Counted from the first letter of the stretch, positions 7,117 to 15,480 are shown. The stretch: DNA of 38,948 nt from Methyloprofundus sp. (GCA_014859465.1 JACUUF010000025.1:1-38948); one strand, 5' to 3'. Notes: generated from the sequence alone by a model not told the origin. A program made the numbers and translations.

Positions 7117-10100
7117 TAACCTTGCTCCCTCATACGCTGCCAAACTATTTTCGAAAACCACTTAAAACCTGAGGTCATTTGATATCCATCGCTCACCAAA
7201 CAACCTGGTAGAAACAGGATTGAAGCGTTCTCAACTTTTACTGGTTCCAACATTTCAGAAAAACCCGATAAGGAACAATCTTCACCCGTCAATAGATTTG
7301 CGATTACCAAAATGGCATTTCCACCACGGATTTGGCGGATCTTTTCCAGTTTTTTAATTAATCCCAAAGGTGCAAATTCAGGATGTTTGCCAGAAGAAAG
7401 CCATTGTTCAAAGCCCTCATCCGACTGTTCCAGAGCAGCTATAGACCAAAATTTAGCATCAACAAAAACATCCGCGTTGGCTATCTCAAAATCATATAGT
7501 TCAAACAGCTCATGGTTGTAGACGTCTTGTTTAGTGACTAGCTGCTTGTCACTCAGCAGTGCGCGAATACCTTCCTCACCAATACGCCCTTGTAAAATTC
7601 GCTGAATCACAACGGGATGAAATGCAAATTGCTCTTCAATGTCGTTGGCAAACGGCTGAAACGACGTACGAAAACCTTTACGATTAAACCAATCCGAAAT
7701 AGCAGGCTGCCGATTAACAACCTCATAAAGCGTCTGTGGGTTATATTTAATTAATCCGGCTGCTCGCTTCGCAAAGAACTGCCAACTTTTTGGGTCGTAC
7801 CATATTTCACCAGTAACCTTTGATTCCTCGGGTCGTTCAAAGCACGCCCAACGACACAAAGGCTCAGTAATGCCAAACGTATTGTTATGCGGCATCCATT
7901 GGAGATCATGCTGCAATACAGCGCGGCCTAGTTCATGCCAAAGCACTGAAATGTCTTCAATACATCCCTTACCTTGTCGTGCATCTCGGATAGCGGAAAC
8001 TAACTTGTTATCAATAATGTCTACTGCGTCGGAGCCATCTTGGGATCGTGTTTTCAACAGGGCAAGAAAGTTGGAAATCGTTGCATCTTCGGAATGAGTA
8101 AGATCATCAATCAGCTGATTATTAAGGTTTGAAACCCAATTTCGGTTGTTAGTACAAACGGTTAATTGGCCGTAGTTACGAAGATGGCCTGCTACATCAT
8201 CGCTTAAATGAATGGCTACATTCGGCACATGCGTCCAAGCACGTTCAATACGACCAACTTGCTGCTGCACGTCAGCGGCAATATTCTTAACGTAGTCATT
8301 TGTCGCTTTATAGAGCTTGTTTAGCTCCTGGATTTTAGCGACTGAGTTATTCATTAACGGCATAATGAATTGCCGTTGCTGCTTACGTGAAAACTCTGAA
8401 CGCCTGACTAATTTTTCTAAGTTTCTGAGCTGAAAGCCAGCATGCGACATTTCATCATCAGCGTCATTGCTATCCCATGGTGAAAAGTAAAAGTGCTTAC
8501 TTTCAATAATAAACAGCGACGTAAGATCCATCTGCCCTTGAGAGTTAGGCAAGGAGTAATCCAAATTAATGCCATTGGTAGCGGATGCGGTTTGTGTCAT
8601 TACCACTACGGTTCGGCCAGAGTCGAACGCCGCTTGATAGGCGTGCTCAAATCCTTCTCGCTTTTGTGCTTCAGCATTGAGTAAGCAAATCATCATGGGC
8701 TTACCGTTAACAGCCAAAGGAATAAACACATCGTTAAAAGAAGACAATACGCCAGTGGTTAAACGCTCCATTTCAAGCCAATCAGCGCTCATTCTGCTGT
8801 TTTCTGCGGTATCACTTATCAACCACTTCCGAAGATATTTGACTGAGTTAACAAAGGCCAGGTGCCCTGTATGTTGTGGCTCATTCGCTGCCAACTGCAG
8901 AACGTGCAGTAATTTAAACAACACAGACTGCCGGTATTCATACTTGTAGTCTGAGTGCTCAGCCTCAAAAAAAGCAGCATCTAGATGCAGTTTTGCCTCC
9001 TGAAAAACTGGATCATTGATAGCATCATCAAAGTCGTGAATTGTGGTTTTCAGTGTCGAGCGACGCTTTTCAGATTTATCTTTAACCAACGAGCGGATCA
9101 CCGCCATTTGTAACTGTTTATCTTCGTCAGTTTGTAAATATGGAATCGGCTTCTTAAACCAATCTTCGGGGCGCTGCTCAAAGCTATCGCCCAGAAAACT
9201 CTCGGTACATTGTGGATTGCGGGCCTGAGCCACGTAACGCAAAGCGCTTTCAATCCAGCGTATATCGAAATGACCAATCCCCCTTTCGATATAAGAGGTT
9301 GCGGATAGTGCAAAAACGAGGTTTCGACTCGATAACGAAACCATTAGCCCTTCAGGTGTTGTCGGCAATAGTGCGCGTTTAATCTTGATCCTCAAAGGGT
9401 CAATATCCGCTTCAGCTTCATCAGTGGTTAATAGCCAGGTTGTTAGGCCAAACATATTCGTCTGAGTATTAGGTAATCGGTTTGATCTACTTAGCGCTTC
9501 TAACTCAGGCAAGCTAGTGCGAGGCAAAGAGAACAGAGATAAACTGGGTAACGCTGTGCTGTAGTAGGATGGTCGATAATCATTCGCAGGATCAAACAGC
9601 AATCGGTTTAGCCGAACGAGATACTCATAGGCTTCGGACTCATCGGTTGTGAACTGCGACAACAGCAAACTGAAGCGTCTGATGTATTTCTCCATCACAC
9701 GTAAAAAAACACCAACATCAACCGATACATCATTGCTTTCATCATAACTTCTCACTTCAAAGCCATGAGGTTTTTGCTGTAACTGCAACGGCTCACTGGT
9801 TACTAAGTGATCTGAGCGAAACAGGTATTTCTTTTCAAACGGGACACCGGATTCATACTGTTTTAAAGGCATTACCAGCGCCCTAGACTGATTCAGATCG
9901 ACACCTTTGCTAGTCAAATCCTCCTCCAACTCAGCAATAAGCTGTTTAAGCTCCCTGTAAAGCTCAGGTATTGGTTCAGCAGTAACAAACTGCATTCGCG
10001 CTAATAAGCGCTTACCCCCTTCAAGTAATTGACCAATACACTCAGGCGGCTCTTGCACCATTTGAGACTGTGCGAGTAGTGTTTGTAAAATGTCGGCCTG

Positions 10101-10997
10101 GTAATCAAACTCATCAACAAATATCACTTTACCGGCCAGTTGTCCGCTCGACATTCTGACTTTCTGCTTACCATCGTAAAAGGAAGCGAATAGCTTCTGC
10201 GTCGTTAACACTAGCAAATGCTGTTTATCATCGTGCCAGACAATCGCTGGGAAAATTCGACGCACCCATTTATTTTCTCTATATAAACGAAGCCTTTCTT
10301 TTGCTTGCTCCGTGAGTTCATGCGTCTTGCCATGGTGCTTACTGGCATACTTCACAGCATTATCTAAGGACGACATACACCCAAGTAGCGTGCGCTCGAC
10401 AAACCCACACTGTTTTCTTAGTTCCTGCTCTTCTCGTTCGAGTAAAACGCCCATCGAATCAGGATTTTTCTTTTTGTACTCAACATTACGGGCAATGGCT
10501 GAAACGTTGTGGCAAGCACGAACGAGCGCCTCTTTATCAGCATTAGAACGAAACGCTCCTAAGCCATGAATGTCATCAATGGCCTTATAAGGACAGGGCA
10601 AGTCGGATTTTTGAATCCCTTGTTCATGTGGCAGCGCCCGTTGCGAAACCGCACTAACAACAGTTTCATCCTGAGCATAAAGAATACTAACGAGCAGTGG
10701 GTTACCTGAACTGTCTTTTGCACTCGTGGCACTTTCATAAATGTCATGCAGGATGTTCCAGCGATGGGTGACCAATATAGCCTGCAACCCTTTGGATTTT
10801 ATAAATTCAAGGCTCGCCGGAGTTTTCCCGTCTGGGCTACGATAAAGAGAACTACTTTTGCCACCACCTGTTGGGCCTTGTAACTGGCAAAAGCCAGCAA
10901 TAACATTTTCGTTCTTTGCATCAACGGATAGAGCAAGCGCCTGCTCAATCGTATGCAAAATGATTTGATTATAAGAATTCAGTATTGGCTGACTCAC
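7116..10997 (-). CDS. Giant SF2/DinG-like helicase with C-terminal PD-(D/E)XK nuclease motif (1293 aa)
   Basis: It starts at GTG (10997) after GAGG. Helicase motifs run in order: Walker A GPTGGGKSS (residues 41-49), Walker B VDEFD (D295-E296), motif III SAT (LSATSYIE), motif V TNGINLD and motif VI QQVGRIERAW. A restriction-endonuclease-like site follows near the C-terminus: YDFEI with Asp1169, then VFVDAKFW with Asp1180-x-Lys1182, a typical D...DxK arrangement. Known PIWI-RE operons pair a DinG-type helicase and such a nuclease with the PIWI protein; here the two activities appear fused. No iron-sulfur cysteine cluster is obvious. It probably unwinds, and may cut, invading DNA or RNA/DNA hybrids together with the 808-aa protein. 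It begins inside a 43-aa ORF, suggesting translational coupling upstream as well. The helicase call is firm; the nuclease call is good. Confidence 0.75.
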   Translation of the reverse strand: MSQPILNSYNQIILHTIEQALALSVDAKNENVIAGFCQLQGPTGGGKSSSLYRSPDGKTPASLEFIKSKGLQAILVTHRWNILHDIYESATSAKDSSGNPLLVSILYAQDETVVSAVSQRALPHEQGIQKSDLPCPYKAIDDIHGLGAFRSNADKEALVRACHNVSAIARNVEYKKKNPDSMGVLLEREEQELRKQCGFVERTLLGCMSSLDNAVKYASKHHGKTHELTEQAKERLRLYRENKWVRRIFPAIVWHDDKQHLLVLTTQKLFASFYDGKQKVRMSSGQLAGKVIFVDEFDYQADILQTLLAQSQMVQEPPECIGQLLEGGKRLLARMQFVTAEPIPELYRELKQLIAELEEDLTSKGVDLNQSRALVMPLKQYESGVPFEKKYLFRSDHLVTSEPLQLQQKPHGFEVRSYDESNDVSVDVGVFLRVMEKYIRRFSLLLSQFTTDESEAYEYLVRLNRLLFDPANDYRPSYYSTALPSLSLFSLPRTSLPELEALSRSNRLPNTQTNMFGLTTWLLTTDEAEADIDPLRIKIKRALLPTTPEGLMVSLSSRNLVFALSATSYIERGIGHFDIRWIESALRYVAQARNPQCTESFLGDSFEQRPEDWFKKPIPYLQTDEDKQLQMAVIRSLVKDKSEKRRSTLKTTIHDFDDAINDPVFQEAKLHLDAAFFEAEHSDYKYEYRQSVLFKLLHVLQLAANEPQHTGHLAFVNSVKYLRKWLISDTAENSRMSADWLEMERLTTGVLSSFNDVFIPLAVNGKPMMICLLNAEAQKREGFEHAYQAAFDSGRTVVVMTQTASATNGINLDYSLPNSQGQMDLTSLFIIESKHFYFSPWDSNDADDEMSHAGFQLRNLEKLVRRSEFSRKQQRQFIMPLMNNSVAKIQELNKLYKATNDYVKNIAADVQQQVGRIERAWTHVPNVAIHLSDDVAGHLRNYGQLTVCTNNRNWVSNLNNQLIDDLTHSEDATISNFLALLKTRSQDGSDAVDIIDNKLVSAIRDARQGKGCIEDISVLWHELGRAVLQHDLQWMPHNNTFGITEPLCRWACFERPEESKVTGEIWYDPKSWQFFAKRAAGLIKYNPQTLYEVVNRQPAISDWFNRKGFRTSFQPFANDIEEQFAFHPVVIQRILQGRIGEEGIRALLSDKQLVTKQDVYNHELFELYDFEIANADVFVDAKFWSIAALEQSDEGFEQWLSSGKHPEFAPLGLIKKLEKIRQIRGGNAILVIANLLTGEDCSLSGFSEMLEPVKVENASILFLPGCLVSDGYQMTSGFKWFSKIVWQRMREQG

Positions 10998-11100
10998 CTA
11001 AACCCTCGTTAACTTGATGTGCAATTTGGGGTTTCGCCCCTTTTTTAGAAGGGGCGAAAAGGTTGGAGACAATACTTCTATTGTATTTTTCAAGCTTCAT
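10969..11100 (-). CDS. Small ORF (43 aa) leading the helicase operon
   Basis: An unannotated-size ORF with an ATG seven bases after GGAG (GGCGGAGAGATACC leader). It encodes 43 residues, basic in the middle (APSKKGAKPQ). Its 3' end overlaps the helicase GTG start by 29 bp in another frame, so translation of one could control the other. The middle of the ORF coincides with an 11-bp inverted repeat (11032-11059). It could be a leader peptide, a small third component or chance. The good ribosome site and overlap favour a real gene. Confidence 0.45.
   Translation of the reverse strand: MKLEKYNRSIVSNLFAPSKKGAKPQIAHQVNEGLGESANTEFL
11032..11059. repeat. 11-bp perfect inverted repeat (hairpin)
   Basis: TTTCGCCCCTT (11032-11042) and AAGGGGCGAAA (11049-11059) pair around a six-base loop. 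Neither strand has a downstream T tract, so it is a poor classical terminator. As RNA it would form a stable hairpin inside the 43-aa ORF, 35 bp before the helicase start. It may act in attenuation or translational control, or as a protein-binding site. Confidence 0.7.
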
Positions 11101-11136
11101 GGTATCTCTCCGCCATGTAAACAGCCATATCGCCAA

Positions 11137-11157
11137 TCTGTACAGCTACCATACAGA
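11137..11157. promoter_or_regulatory. Palindromic operator-like site upstream of the helicase operon
   Basis: TCTGTA (11137-11142) and TACAGA (11152-11157) form an inverted repeat with a 9-bp spacer, about 40 bp before the 43-aa ORF. The spacing (CTG-N13-CAG) excludes a standard LexA box. It is a candidate repressor site for the PIWI-RE-like operon; the regulator is unknown. Confidence 0.4.
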
Positions 11158-11212
11158 CATGTGAGATGGGTCTTTAAAGCGCTGCCATCAATCAACACGT
11201 TTTGACAACTCT

Positions 11213-11881
11213 CTATTTGGGCTTATCAATCGGTGTAAAAGCTTTTTGTAGGTGATCTCGAAACCATTGGCGACACTCAACTTGACGAAACTCGTTCAAG
11301 ATAAACCGATAGTTACATGAGCCAAGACGATCACCGCAAGCGCATGGACAAGGTAATTTATTTGCCTCGCGCTTGCGCAAACCTAACGCTTTCAGAGCTC
11401 GTAGAACTGAAGCTTTACCATTGACACTGAACAACTGAGAATAATCATCAATCAGGCCTTTCTCACCATGGTCAAGTTCGCCATAGGGAAAGCTGCCAAA
11501 TTCAACCCTATGGGATACCGAATAAAGAAACCTGACAACAATCTTTTCGAAAAAGCTTGTCAATGACGAGTCGATTTTTAGAATTGACTTAATTCTCAGG
11601 TCTGAGCCAAGACAAAATGATCCATCAGAGTAAGTATGGAAGTCCTGCGTACGAGGAAAGTAACCAGCTGTATCAAACACCACTGGCAAAGCCCTAGGAT
11701 AATCACTAGGGCATACAATCCTTAGAGAAAATGTTCGCTCAATAAACCGACTTCCAGCTAGCTGTGCTTTTAACTGATACTCTCCCTGCAACTCAATCTT
11801 ATCTGCATGGACATATACCAATCTAATGTTCGGATAGGCCGAGAGAAAAGCCTCTAGGCCTACAGCCTTCCAGTTCTTCAT
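11213..11881 (-). CDS. cap2: E2-like ubiquitin-conjugating enzyme of CBASS (E2-only Cap2)
   Basis: A 222-aa protein with an E2 fold signature: SDYPRALPVVF (residues 59-69) then DFHTYSDGSFCLG with His82 and the likely catalytic Cys90, matching the H-x-N...G-x-C-L pattern of E2 enzymes. No E1 adenylation domain or JAB protease is encoded nearby, so this is the short, E2-only form of type II CBASS. In such systems the E2 acts on the C-terminus of the partner CD-NTase to control its activity. The C-terminal part has a cysteine cluster (C178, C180, C182, C189) reading PCPCACGDRLGSC, like the zinc-binding SEC-C motif; this may bind substrate. Its ATG directly follows the CD-NTase stop (TAGATG), so the genes are translationally coupled. 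It is the last gene of the operon. Confidence 0.8.
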   Translation of the reverse strand: MKNWKAVGLEAFLSAYPNIRLVYVHADKIELQGEYQLKAQLAGSRFIERTFSLRIVCPSDYPRALPVVFDTAGYFPRTQDFHTYSDGSFCLGSDLRIKSILKIDSSLTSFFEKIVVRFLYSVSHRVEFGSFPYGELDHGEKGLIDDYSQLFSVNGKASVLRALKALGLRKREANKLPCPCACGDRLGSCNYRFILNEFRQVECRQWFRDHLQKAFTPIDKPK

Positions 11882-13072
11882 CTATTGCTTAAACCATGGC
11901 TTTGGATCAGATGATTGAATTGCGAACGTTGGTTTTGTTATCACCGCAGGAATACCCAAGAGACTTGCTACCGAACTTGAATCAAGCTTCAGATCCAAAC
12001 CATTTTGCGCCGCATTGACTATCCGTTGCGTATCATCACTTGAGCAAAGAGCACTAAAGTCAGCTCTAGCTTGATACAGCCATTTATAAAAGTTTTCTTG
12101 CAATCGATATTGAGCAGATTTTTCGTCATACCACTTGTCTGCAAAATCTTCGGCTGGGTTGACTGGGTTCGGAATCATTGGCGCTTGTGCAGAAATATGC
12201 TCATCCATCTCGGAGAGCACAGTATTCAACGCTGAAGCCAAATCACTTTCACCTTTATATGATTTAGCCGCCAATGTAGTGATGATTACCGATATTGGTT
12301 TACTATCCTCATTGTTTTTAAATATAGTGTCACGATGACGCTTCAATAATTGGATAACCTGCTGTAAGGGTGTCTTCCATTGATAATATGGCAGACTATC
12401 TATACTGGCTTTAAATCGCATTTCACGTTCGTTTATTACTAACCGTGCCGCCTTCATGCGCGTTTCAAACCATCGAGCATATCCTTCAGGATTGCTGATA
12501 CGCCAGTTTTCATTCACAACTGCATAAGTGAAATCTGTGTTGTCGGTAATCGAAACTGCAAGCTGAGACACGTTTTGAGCCAAGTTTTCATCAAACTTAG
12601 AGTTTTCGACCATCCGCTTTTTCAAAAGGCCTCTTCCTGTATCACTCTCTGGCACACACGGAACTATGTCCATGTGAAAGCTAAGCCCATCGGCATACTC
12701 TAAGCGCCAACAGCGTTTCTTCTCGGCTAGCTCTTCCTTAATGCCTCTGGCGTTTCGATAAAGCTCTAATTCATGACCGACTAGGTGCTTTAATTCCTTT
12801 TGAGTGATAGACGTTTTATCCAGGCCACGCCGTAGATTGCACCCCATGTCTAGGTCATACTGTTCTTCTGAATCGGGCCTAATCGCCGTACCTAGACGAA
12901 AGGAACCTTGAGAAAACACGTGGGGATCAAAATTCACACATGTTGACTCTGGGCGATGTAACCAATCACCTAGATCCTTATAGCGTTTTTCAGCCTTTTC
13001 ATAAGCACTATCAGGTAGCTCAATTTTTTCGAGAATTGTGTTTAGAACATCGTTACTTTTGCTATTACTCAT
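11882..13072 (-). CDS. cdn: CD-NTase (cGAS-like cyclic oligonucleotide synthase) of CBASS
   Basis: A 396-aa nucleotidyltransferase. The catalytic residues of the DNA polymerase beta-like fold are clear: Gly56-Ser57 in QGSFRLGT, Asp73-x-Asp75 in YDLDMG and Asp135 in FHMDIVPC. On phage infection these enzymes make a cyclic di- or trinucleotide that activates a downstream effector. Here the effector is the SAVED-domain nuclease encoded immediately upstream, which is known to sense such ligands. The start overlaps the effector stop by 8 bp and the stop abuts the E2 start, so the three are coupled. The C-terminus ends in PWFKQ; the last residues are the expected target of the E2, but no terminal Gly or Ala is seen. 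The exact nucleotide product cannot be read from sequence. Confidence 0.9.
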   Translation of the reverse strand: MSNSKSNDVLNTILEKIELPDSAYEKAEKRYKDLGDWLHRPESTCVNFDPHVFSQGSFRLGTAIRPDSEEQYDLDMGCNLRRGLDKTSITQKELKHLVGHELELYRNARGIKEELAEKKRCWRLEYADGLSFHMDIVPCVPESDTGRGLLKKRMVENSKFDENLAQNVSQLAVSITDNTDFTYAVVNENWRISNPEGYARWFETRMKAARLVINEREMRFKASIDSLPYYQWKTPLQQVIQLLKRHRDTIFKNNEDSKPISVIITTLAAKSYKGESDLASALNTVLSEMDEHISAQAPMIPNPVNPAEDFADKWYDEKSAQYRLQENFYKWLYQARADFSALCSSDDTQRIVNAAQNGLDLKLDSSSVASLLGIPAVITKPTFAIQSSDPKPWFKQ

Positions 13073-14219
13073 ATAGATCTCCTCGAAGCTCGATTGCCAT
13101 TACAAATTGTTGTGTTTTTATGTCGTGGTCATAAATAAGCCATGGCATATCAGCCTTAGGCATTCTGGCCTGTCCTAATTCGACGGCACACGATACTGGC
13201 ATCACAGGAAAAATTTGCAGTGGCGTCGCATCCCCGTGTGTATTTTTGATTTCAACAATCAGCTTTCTTATGCACTTTCTGAACAAGGAGAGCTGCTGCT
13301 TTGACTGCATGAAATCATTATGAGGCTGCTTGATAGTCACTTCCCAAATCGATGTATCTGGCCCTATAACCCGAGTAATTCGCTCATGCGACACATGGTC
13401 ACTCAAAGAAAGTACCAAGGCTGGCTTTCCCTCCATATTTTGAGGTCTGTTGATGATGTACTCAAAATCATCTGAACAGTCTTGCCAAAACCAGCCTTTA
13501 GGCTCTCGATGCAGCTGATAAGTCTCGACGTCAATTTTGTCGGTGAGCAAAGCGCCAAGTTTTATTAACAATGGTTGAGGAGCTAACGCGAACAATGAAA
13601 AATGCTTACAAGAATCCTCTTCGATGATTGATGAAATTTTACTTTGAAAACGCTTCGTTAGGTGTTGCGACTCTGCTTGCCAAAATTGTTCAGAGTGATC
13701 CTTCAGCTCTGATACCATGGATAGTGTCACTGGCTTTTCAGTTGCCGGATACCAATTCGGAAACATTGCCTCAACACAACCGTGATAATTAATCGGTGAT
13801 CTTTCAGTTCCAATATTGGCACCATATAAAACAACATTTGATTTGCGATCAGGATCAATGCCTGTGAGGATTTCTATACGTTGCTCATGCTGCATTTTCC
13901 AACTAATCAAGAGATCGGCTGGATACCTATCTTCGCTGCCTTTCTGATCAATTTTTTTGTGACAGTCATAGCACATCAACATGAGGTTGCTGACGTCATT
14001 CAAGCTGGTTGGCTTAGTTTTAAAGAGTCCCCAACCACGAGGCCCATTCTCAGAAAATGCGTAAATATGAGCATTTTGAGAGACATTGACCGATTCCTGG
14101 GTCACAGCTGATTTGTATAACAATTTATTACACCCGCTAAACTGACAACGAGCAGCTGCGCGAGCCCAAAGCTCCCGCTCAACAGGACGCTTAATGTGCC
14201 TCGTGACTTCAACAACCAT
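13065..14219 (-). CDS. cap5: Cap5, HNH endonuclease-SAVED effector of CBASS
   Basis: A 384-aa two-domain effector. The N-terminal HNH domain has paired cysteines C25/C30 and C83-x2-C86 for zinc, His51 in NAHIYA, Asn78 and His87 in the CYDCHKK motif. The C-terminal SAVED domain spans about residues 150-384, with SLFALAPQPLLIKLG and YQLHREPKGWFW typical of the family. SAVED binds the cyclic nucleotide made by the neighbouring CD-NTase, multimerises and releases indiscriminate DNA cutting, killing the infected cell. The ATG follows AGGAG with six bases of spacing, 9 bp after the YdjM-like gene. Family assignment is secure and all visible active-site residues are present. Confidence 0.92.
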   Translation of the reverse strand: MVVEVTRHIKRPVERELWARAAARCQFSGCNKLLYKSAVTQESVNVSQNAHIYAFSENGPRGWGLFKTKPTSLNDVSNLMLMCYDCHKKIDQKGSEDRYPADLLISWKMQHEQRIEILTGIDPDRKSNVVLYGANIGTERSPINYHGCVEAMFPNWYPATEKPVTLSMVSELKDHSEQFWQAESQHLTKRFQSKISSIIEEDSCKHFSLFALAPQPLLIKLGALLTDKIDVETYQLHREPKGWFWQDCSDDFEYIINRPQNMEGKPALVLSLSDHVSHERITRVIGPDTSIWEVTIKQPHNDFMQSKQQLSLFRKCIRKLIVEIKNTHGDATPLQIFPVMPVSCAVELGQARMPKADMPWLIYDHDIKTQQFVMAIELRGDLYE

Positions 14220-14228
14220 TCAAAACTC

Positions 14229-14597
14229 CTATAGTTTGCCAATTAAAGGAAGTGAGCGCGGTGTTGTCGCATCACAGAGCAAATGGCTGACATAAGCACA
14301 TCCGGCGATTAGCCCCAGCCCGCGAAGACACTTATCAATTGCCTCTTCCGGTTGCCACTCATACAAATGTTTGAGACCAATACCTAGTGCAGTTAACACC
14401 AATAGACTGTGGCAAAACTGGCGATGGTGAGGGTTACCCAAAGAGGGTTCCAGAATATCTGGAAGCTTGCCAAATAGAGAGCCAACCGTAATGGCAGTTA
14501 CAGGATGGTGACTGACAGCTTGTTTTTTGTTGTCCGCTAGGGCAACGGTTAAACCAACCGCAGCCCCGACGACCAAATGGGTTTTACCATTAGCCAA
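14229..14597 (-). CDS. YdjM-like small membrane protein with metal-hydrolase histidines
   Basis: A 122-aa hydrophobic protein, probably inner membrane, starting at TTG seven bases after GGAG. It carries the YdjM-like metal-dependent hydrolase (DUF457-type) pattern: His7 in KTHLVVG, LPD at 45-47, the HHRQFCHS signature (H57, H58, H63), and His105/Asp109 near the C-terminus. Hydrophobic segments cover about residues 7-22, 63-77 and 91-108. It is two bases downstream of the 57-aa gene and 9 bp upstream of cap5, so it is part of the CBASS transcript. The biochemical activity of the family is not established. It may be a passenger or a membrane-acting accessory of the defence system. Confidence 0.65.
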   Translation of the reverse strand: MANGKTHLVVGAAVGLTVALADNKKQAVSHHPVTAITVGSLFGKLPDILEPSLGNPHHRQFCHSLLVLTALGIGLKHLYEWQPEEAIDKCLRGLGLIAGCAYVSHLLCDATTPRSLPLIGKL

Positions 14598-14598
14598 A

Positions 14599-14772
14599 CT
14601 ATTTCTCCTTCCTGACGCCTTTAAAAGGCGTTTTGTCAGATGTCTTTACATCCATGAATCGACCAGTATCAGCATCTCGCTTTACCCAATGTCCGCTTGG
14701 CGTCTGAGTCTGAGATCTACCTTTAACGGCACCGTTTCTGTGTCCGTCATCTGATGGGGGATTTGTAGCCAT
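14599..14772 (-). CDS. Small conserved-looking basic protein (57 aa), first gene of the CBASS operon
   Basis: I use the ATG at 14772, four bases after a perfect AGGAGG, rather than an upstream in-frame start. The product is a 57-aa, highly hydrophilic, Gly/Lys/Arg-rich protein (HRNGAVKGRSQ, then WVKRDADTGRFMDVK, ending FKGVRKEK), probably disordered or nucleic-acid-binding. It lies two bases before the YdjM-like gene in the same transcript. The family has no function I can name. The pairing of such a small protein with a YdjM-like membrane protein looks like a functional unit. Confidence 0.6.
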   Translation of the reverse strand: MATNPPSDDGHRNGAVKGRSQTQTPSGHWVKRDADTGRFMDVKTSDKTPFKGVRKEK

Positions 14773-14784
14773 AAAGCCTCCTAT

Positions 14785-14812
14785 TCTGCTTAACTTAATC
14801 ACATTTATCAGA
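14785..14812. promoter_or_regulatory. Palindromic motif, copy 2, in the CBASS operon leader
   Basis: A 28-bp motif with arms TCTGCTTAA (14785-14793) and TTTATCAGA (14804-14812). It agrees at 22 of 28 positions with the motif at 15453-15480, including an identical ATTTATCAGA end. It lies 12 bp upstream of the first CBASS-operon start codon, where a bound repressor would block transcription or initiation. Confidence 0.55.
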
Positions 14813-14817
14813 TATTA

Positions 14818-14840
14818 ATAAAAAAGATCCAAAGGATCTG
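14818..14840 (-). terminator. Rho-independent terminator after the STAS-like gene
   Basis: On the minus strand AGATCC-TTT-GGATCT (14839-14825) is a six-bp stem with a three-base loop, running straight into TTTTTATTAA. It lies about 60 bp past the STAS-like stop codon and should separate that transcript from the CBASS operon, implying a CBASS promoter between it and 14772. Confidence 0.6.
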
Positions 14841-14901
14841 ATCAAATAATAAACTTCAATTCTGATTAACGCAAGCAGACTAACCAGAAAATCAAAAAAA
14901 A

Positions 14902-15453
14902 CTACACAATTGATCGGTAGACAAATTCCAGTCCACCTGACTCTGCCACTTCTTTTTGACCTAACACAAGACCTGTAGCATGAAGCTTCTTTAATCGACC
15001 ACTGGCATTCTGTGCTGAAATGTCAAAGTGCTTAGATACATGTGACGAAGTCACTGTCTTTTTTGCAATAACAAAATCTAGAAGCTCTTTGACAGTCGCA
15101 CTGAGTTTTACACCAAGCACTTCGTAACCGCTATCGCTCTTGACTAGAAGAGGTTGATCCTTGGCTGTAGCGCCATAAGACCAATTATCCAGAAGGTCAC
15201 GACTCGGTACATTAGAAAGGTAAAAACCTTTTTCTCCTTTCAATGCTTTAGCCAACGAGATTACACTTTCACGAGGAAAAGAAGCATCAGTGAATCGAAT
15301 GCCTTCCAAGCTGATAGCAAAAATATCGCATGATGGGTGACCATCAACGATCTTTTTAATCTTCACATAGGCTTCACTACCTTCATCGTTACCAAAGGCA
15401 TGGTCAGAACCTACGACTTCTGAAAGAAGAATTTTATGAGTCAACTGTTTCAT
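14902..15453 (-). CDS. STAS-like (DUF4325) protein with C-terminal helix-turn-helix
   Basis: A 183-aa protein. The first 100 residues resemble the STAS-like DUF4325 fold ([20 protein letters not shown] at residues 52-71), which usually partners a GHKL ATPase like the one encoded just upstream. The C-terminal 60 residues look like a winged helix: [19 protein letters not shown] (134-152) gives a helix-turn-helix, followed by a wing. A STAS-like protein that also carries a DNA-binding domain could switch transcription when the ATPase releases or modifies it. The start codon touches a 28-bp palindrome also found before the CBASS operon, consistent with autoregulation. The ribosome site is weak, so expression may depend on the gene upstream, which ends 22 bp away. 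Confidence 0.65.
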   Translation of the reverse strand: MKQLTHKILLSEVVGSDHAFGNDEGSEAYVKIKKIVDGHPSCDIFAISLEGIRFTDASFPRESVISLAKALKGEKGFYLSNVPSRDLLDNWSYGATAKDQPLLVKSDSGYEVLGVKLSATVKELLDFVIAKKTVTSSHVSKHFDISAQNASGRLKKLHATGLVLGQKEVAESGGLEFVYRSIV

Positions 15454-15480
15454 CTGATTAAGTTGATACTATTTATCAGA
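15453..15480. promoter_or_regulatory. Palindromic motif, copy 1, at the STAS-like start codon
   Basis: Arms TCTGATTAA (15453-15461) and TTTATCAGA (15472-15480) form an imperfect inverted repeat with a 10-bp centre. The site overlaps both the stop codon of the GHKL gene and the first base of the STAS-like start. A near copy lies at 14785-14812. It is a candidate operator for the STAS-like/HTH protein. Confidence 0.55.

Noticed and set aside
11137..11157. SOS box upstream of the PIWI-RE-like operon
   Set aside because: The half-sites are CTG and CAG but separated by 13 bases, not 10, so LexA binding is not expected.
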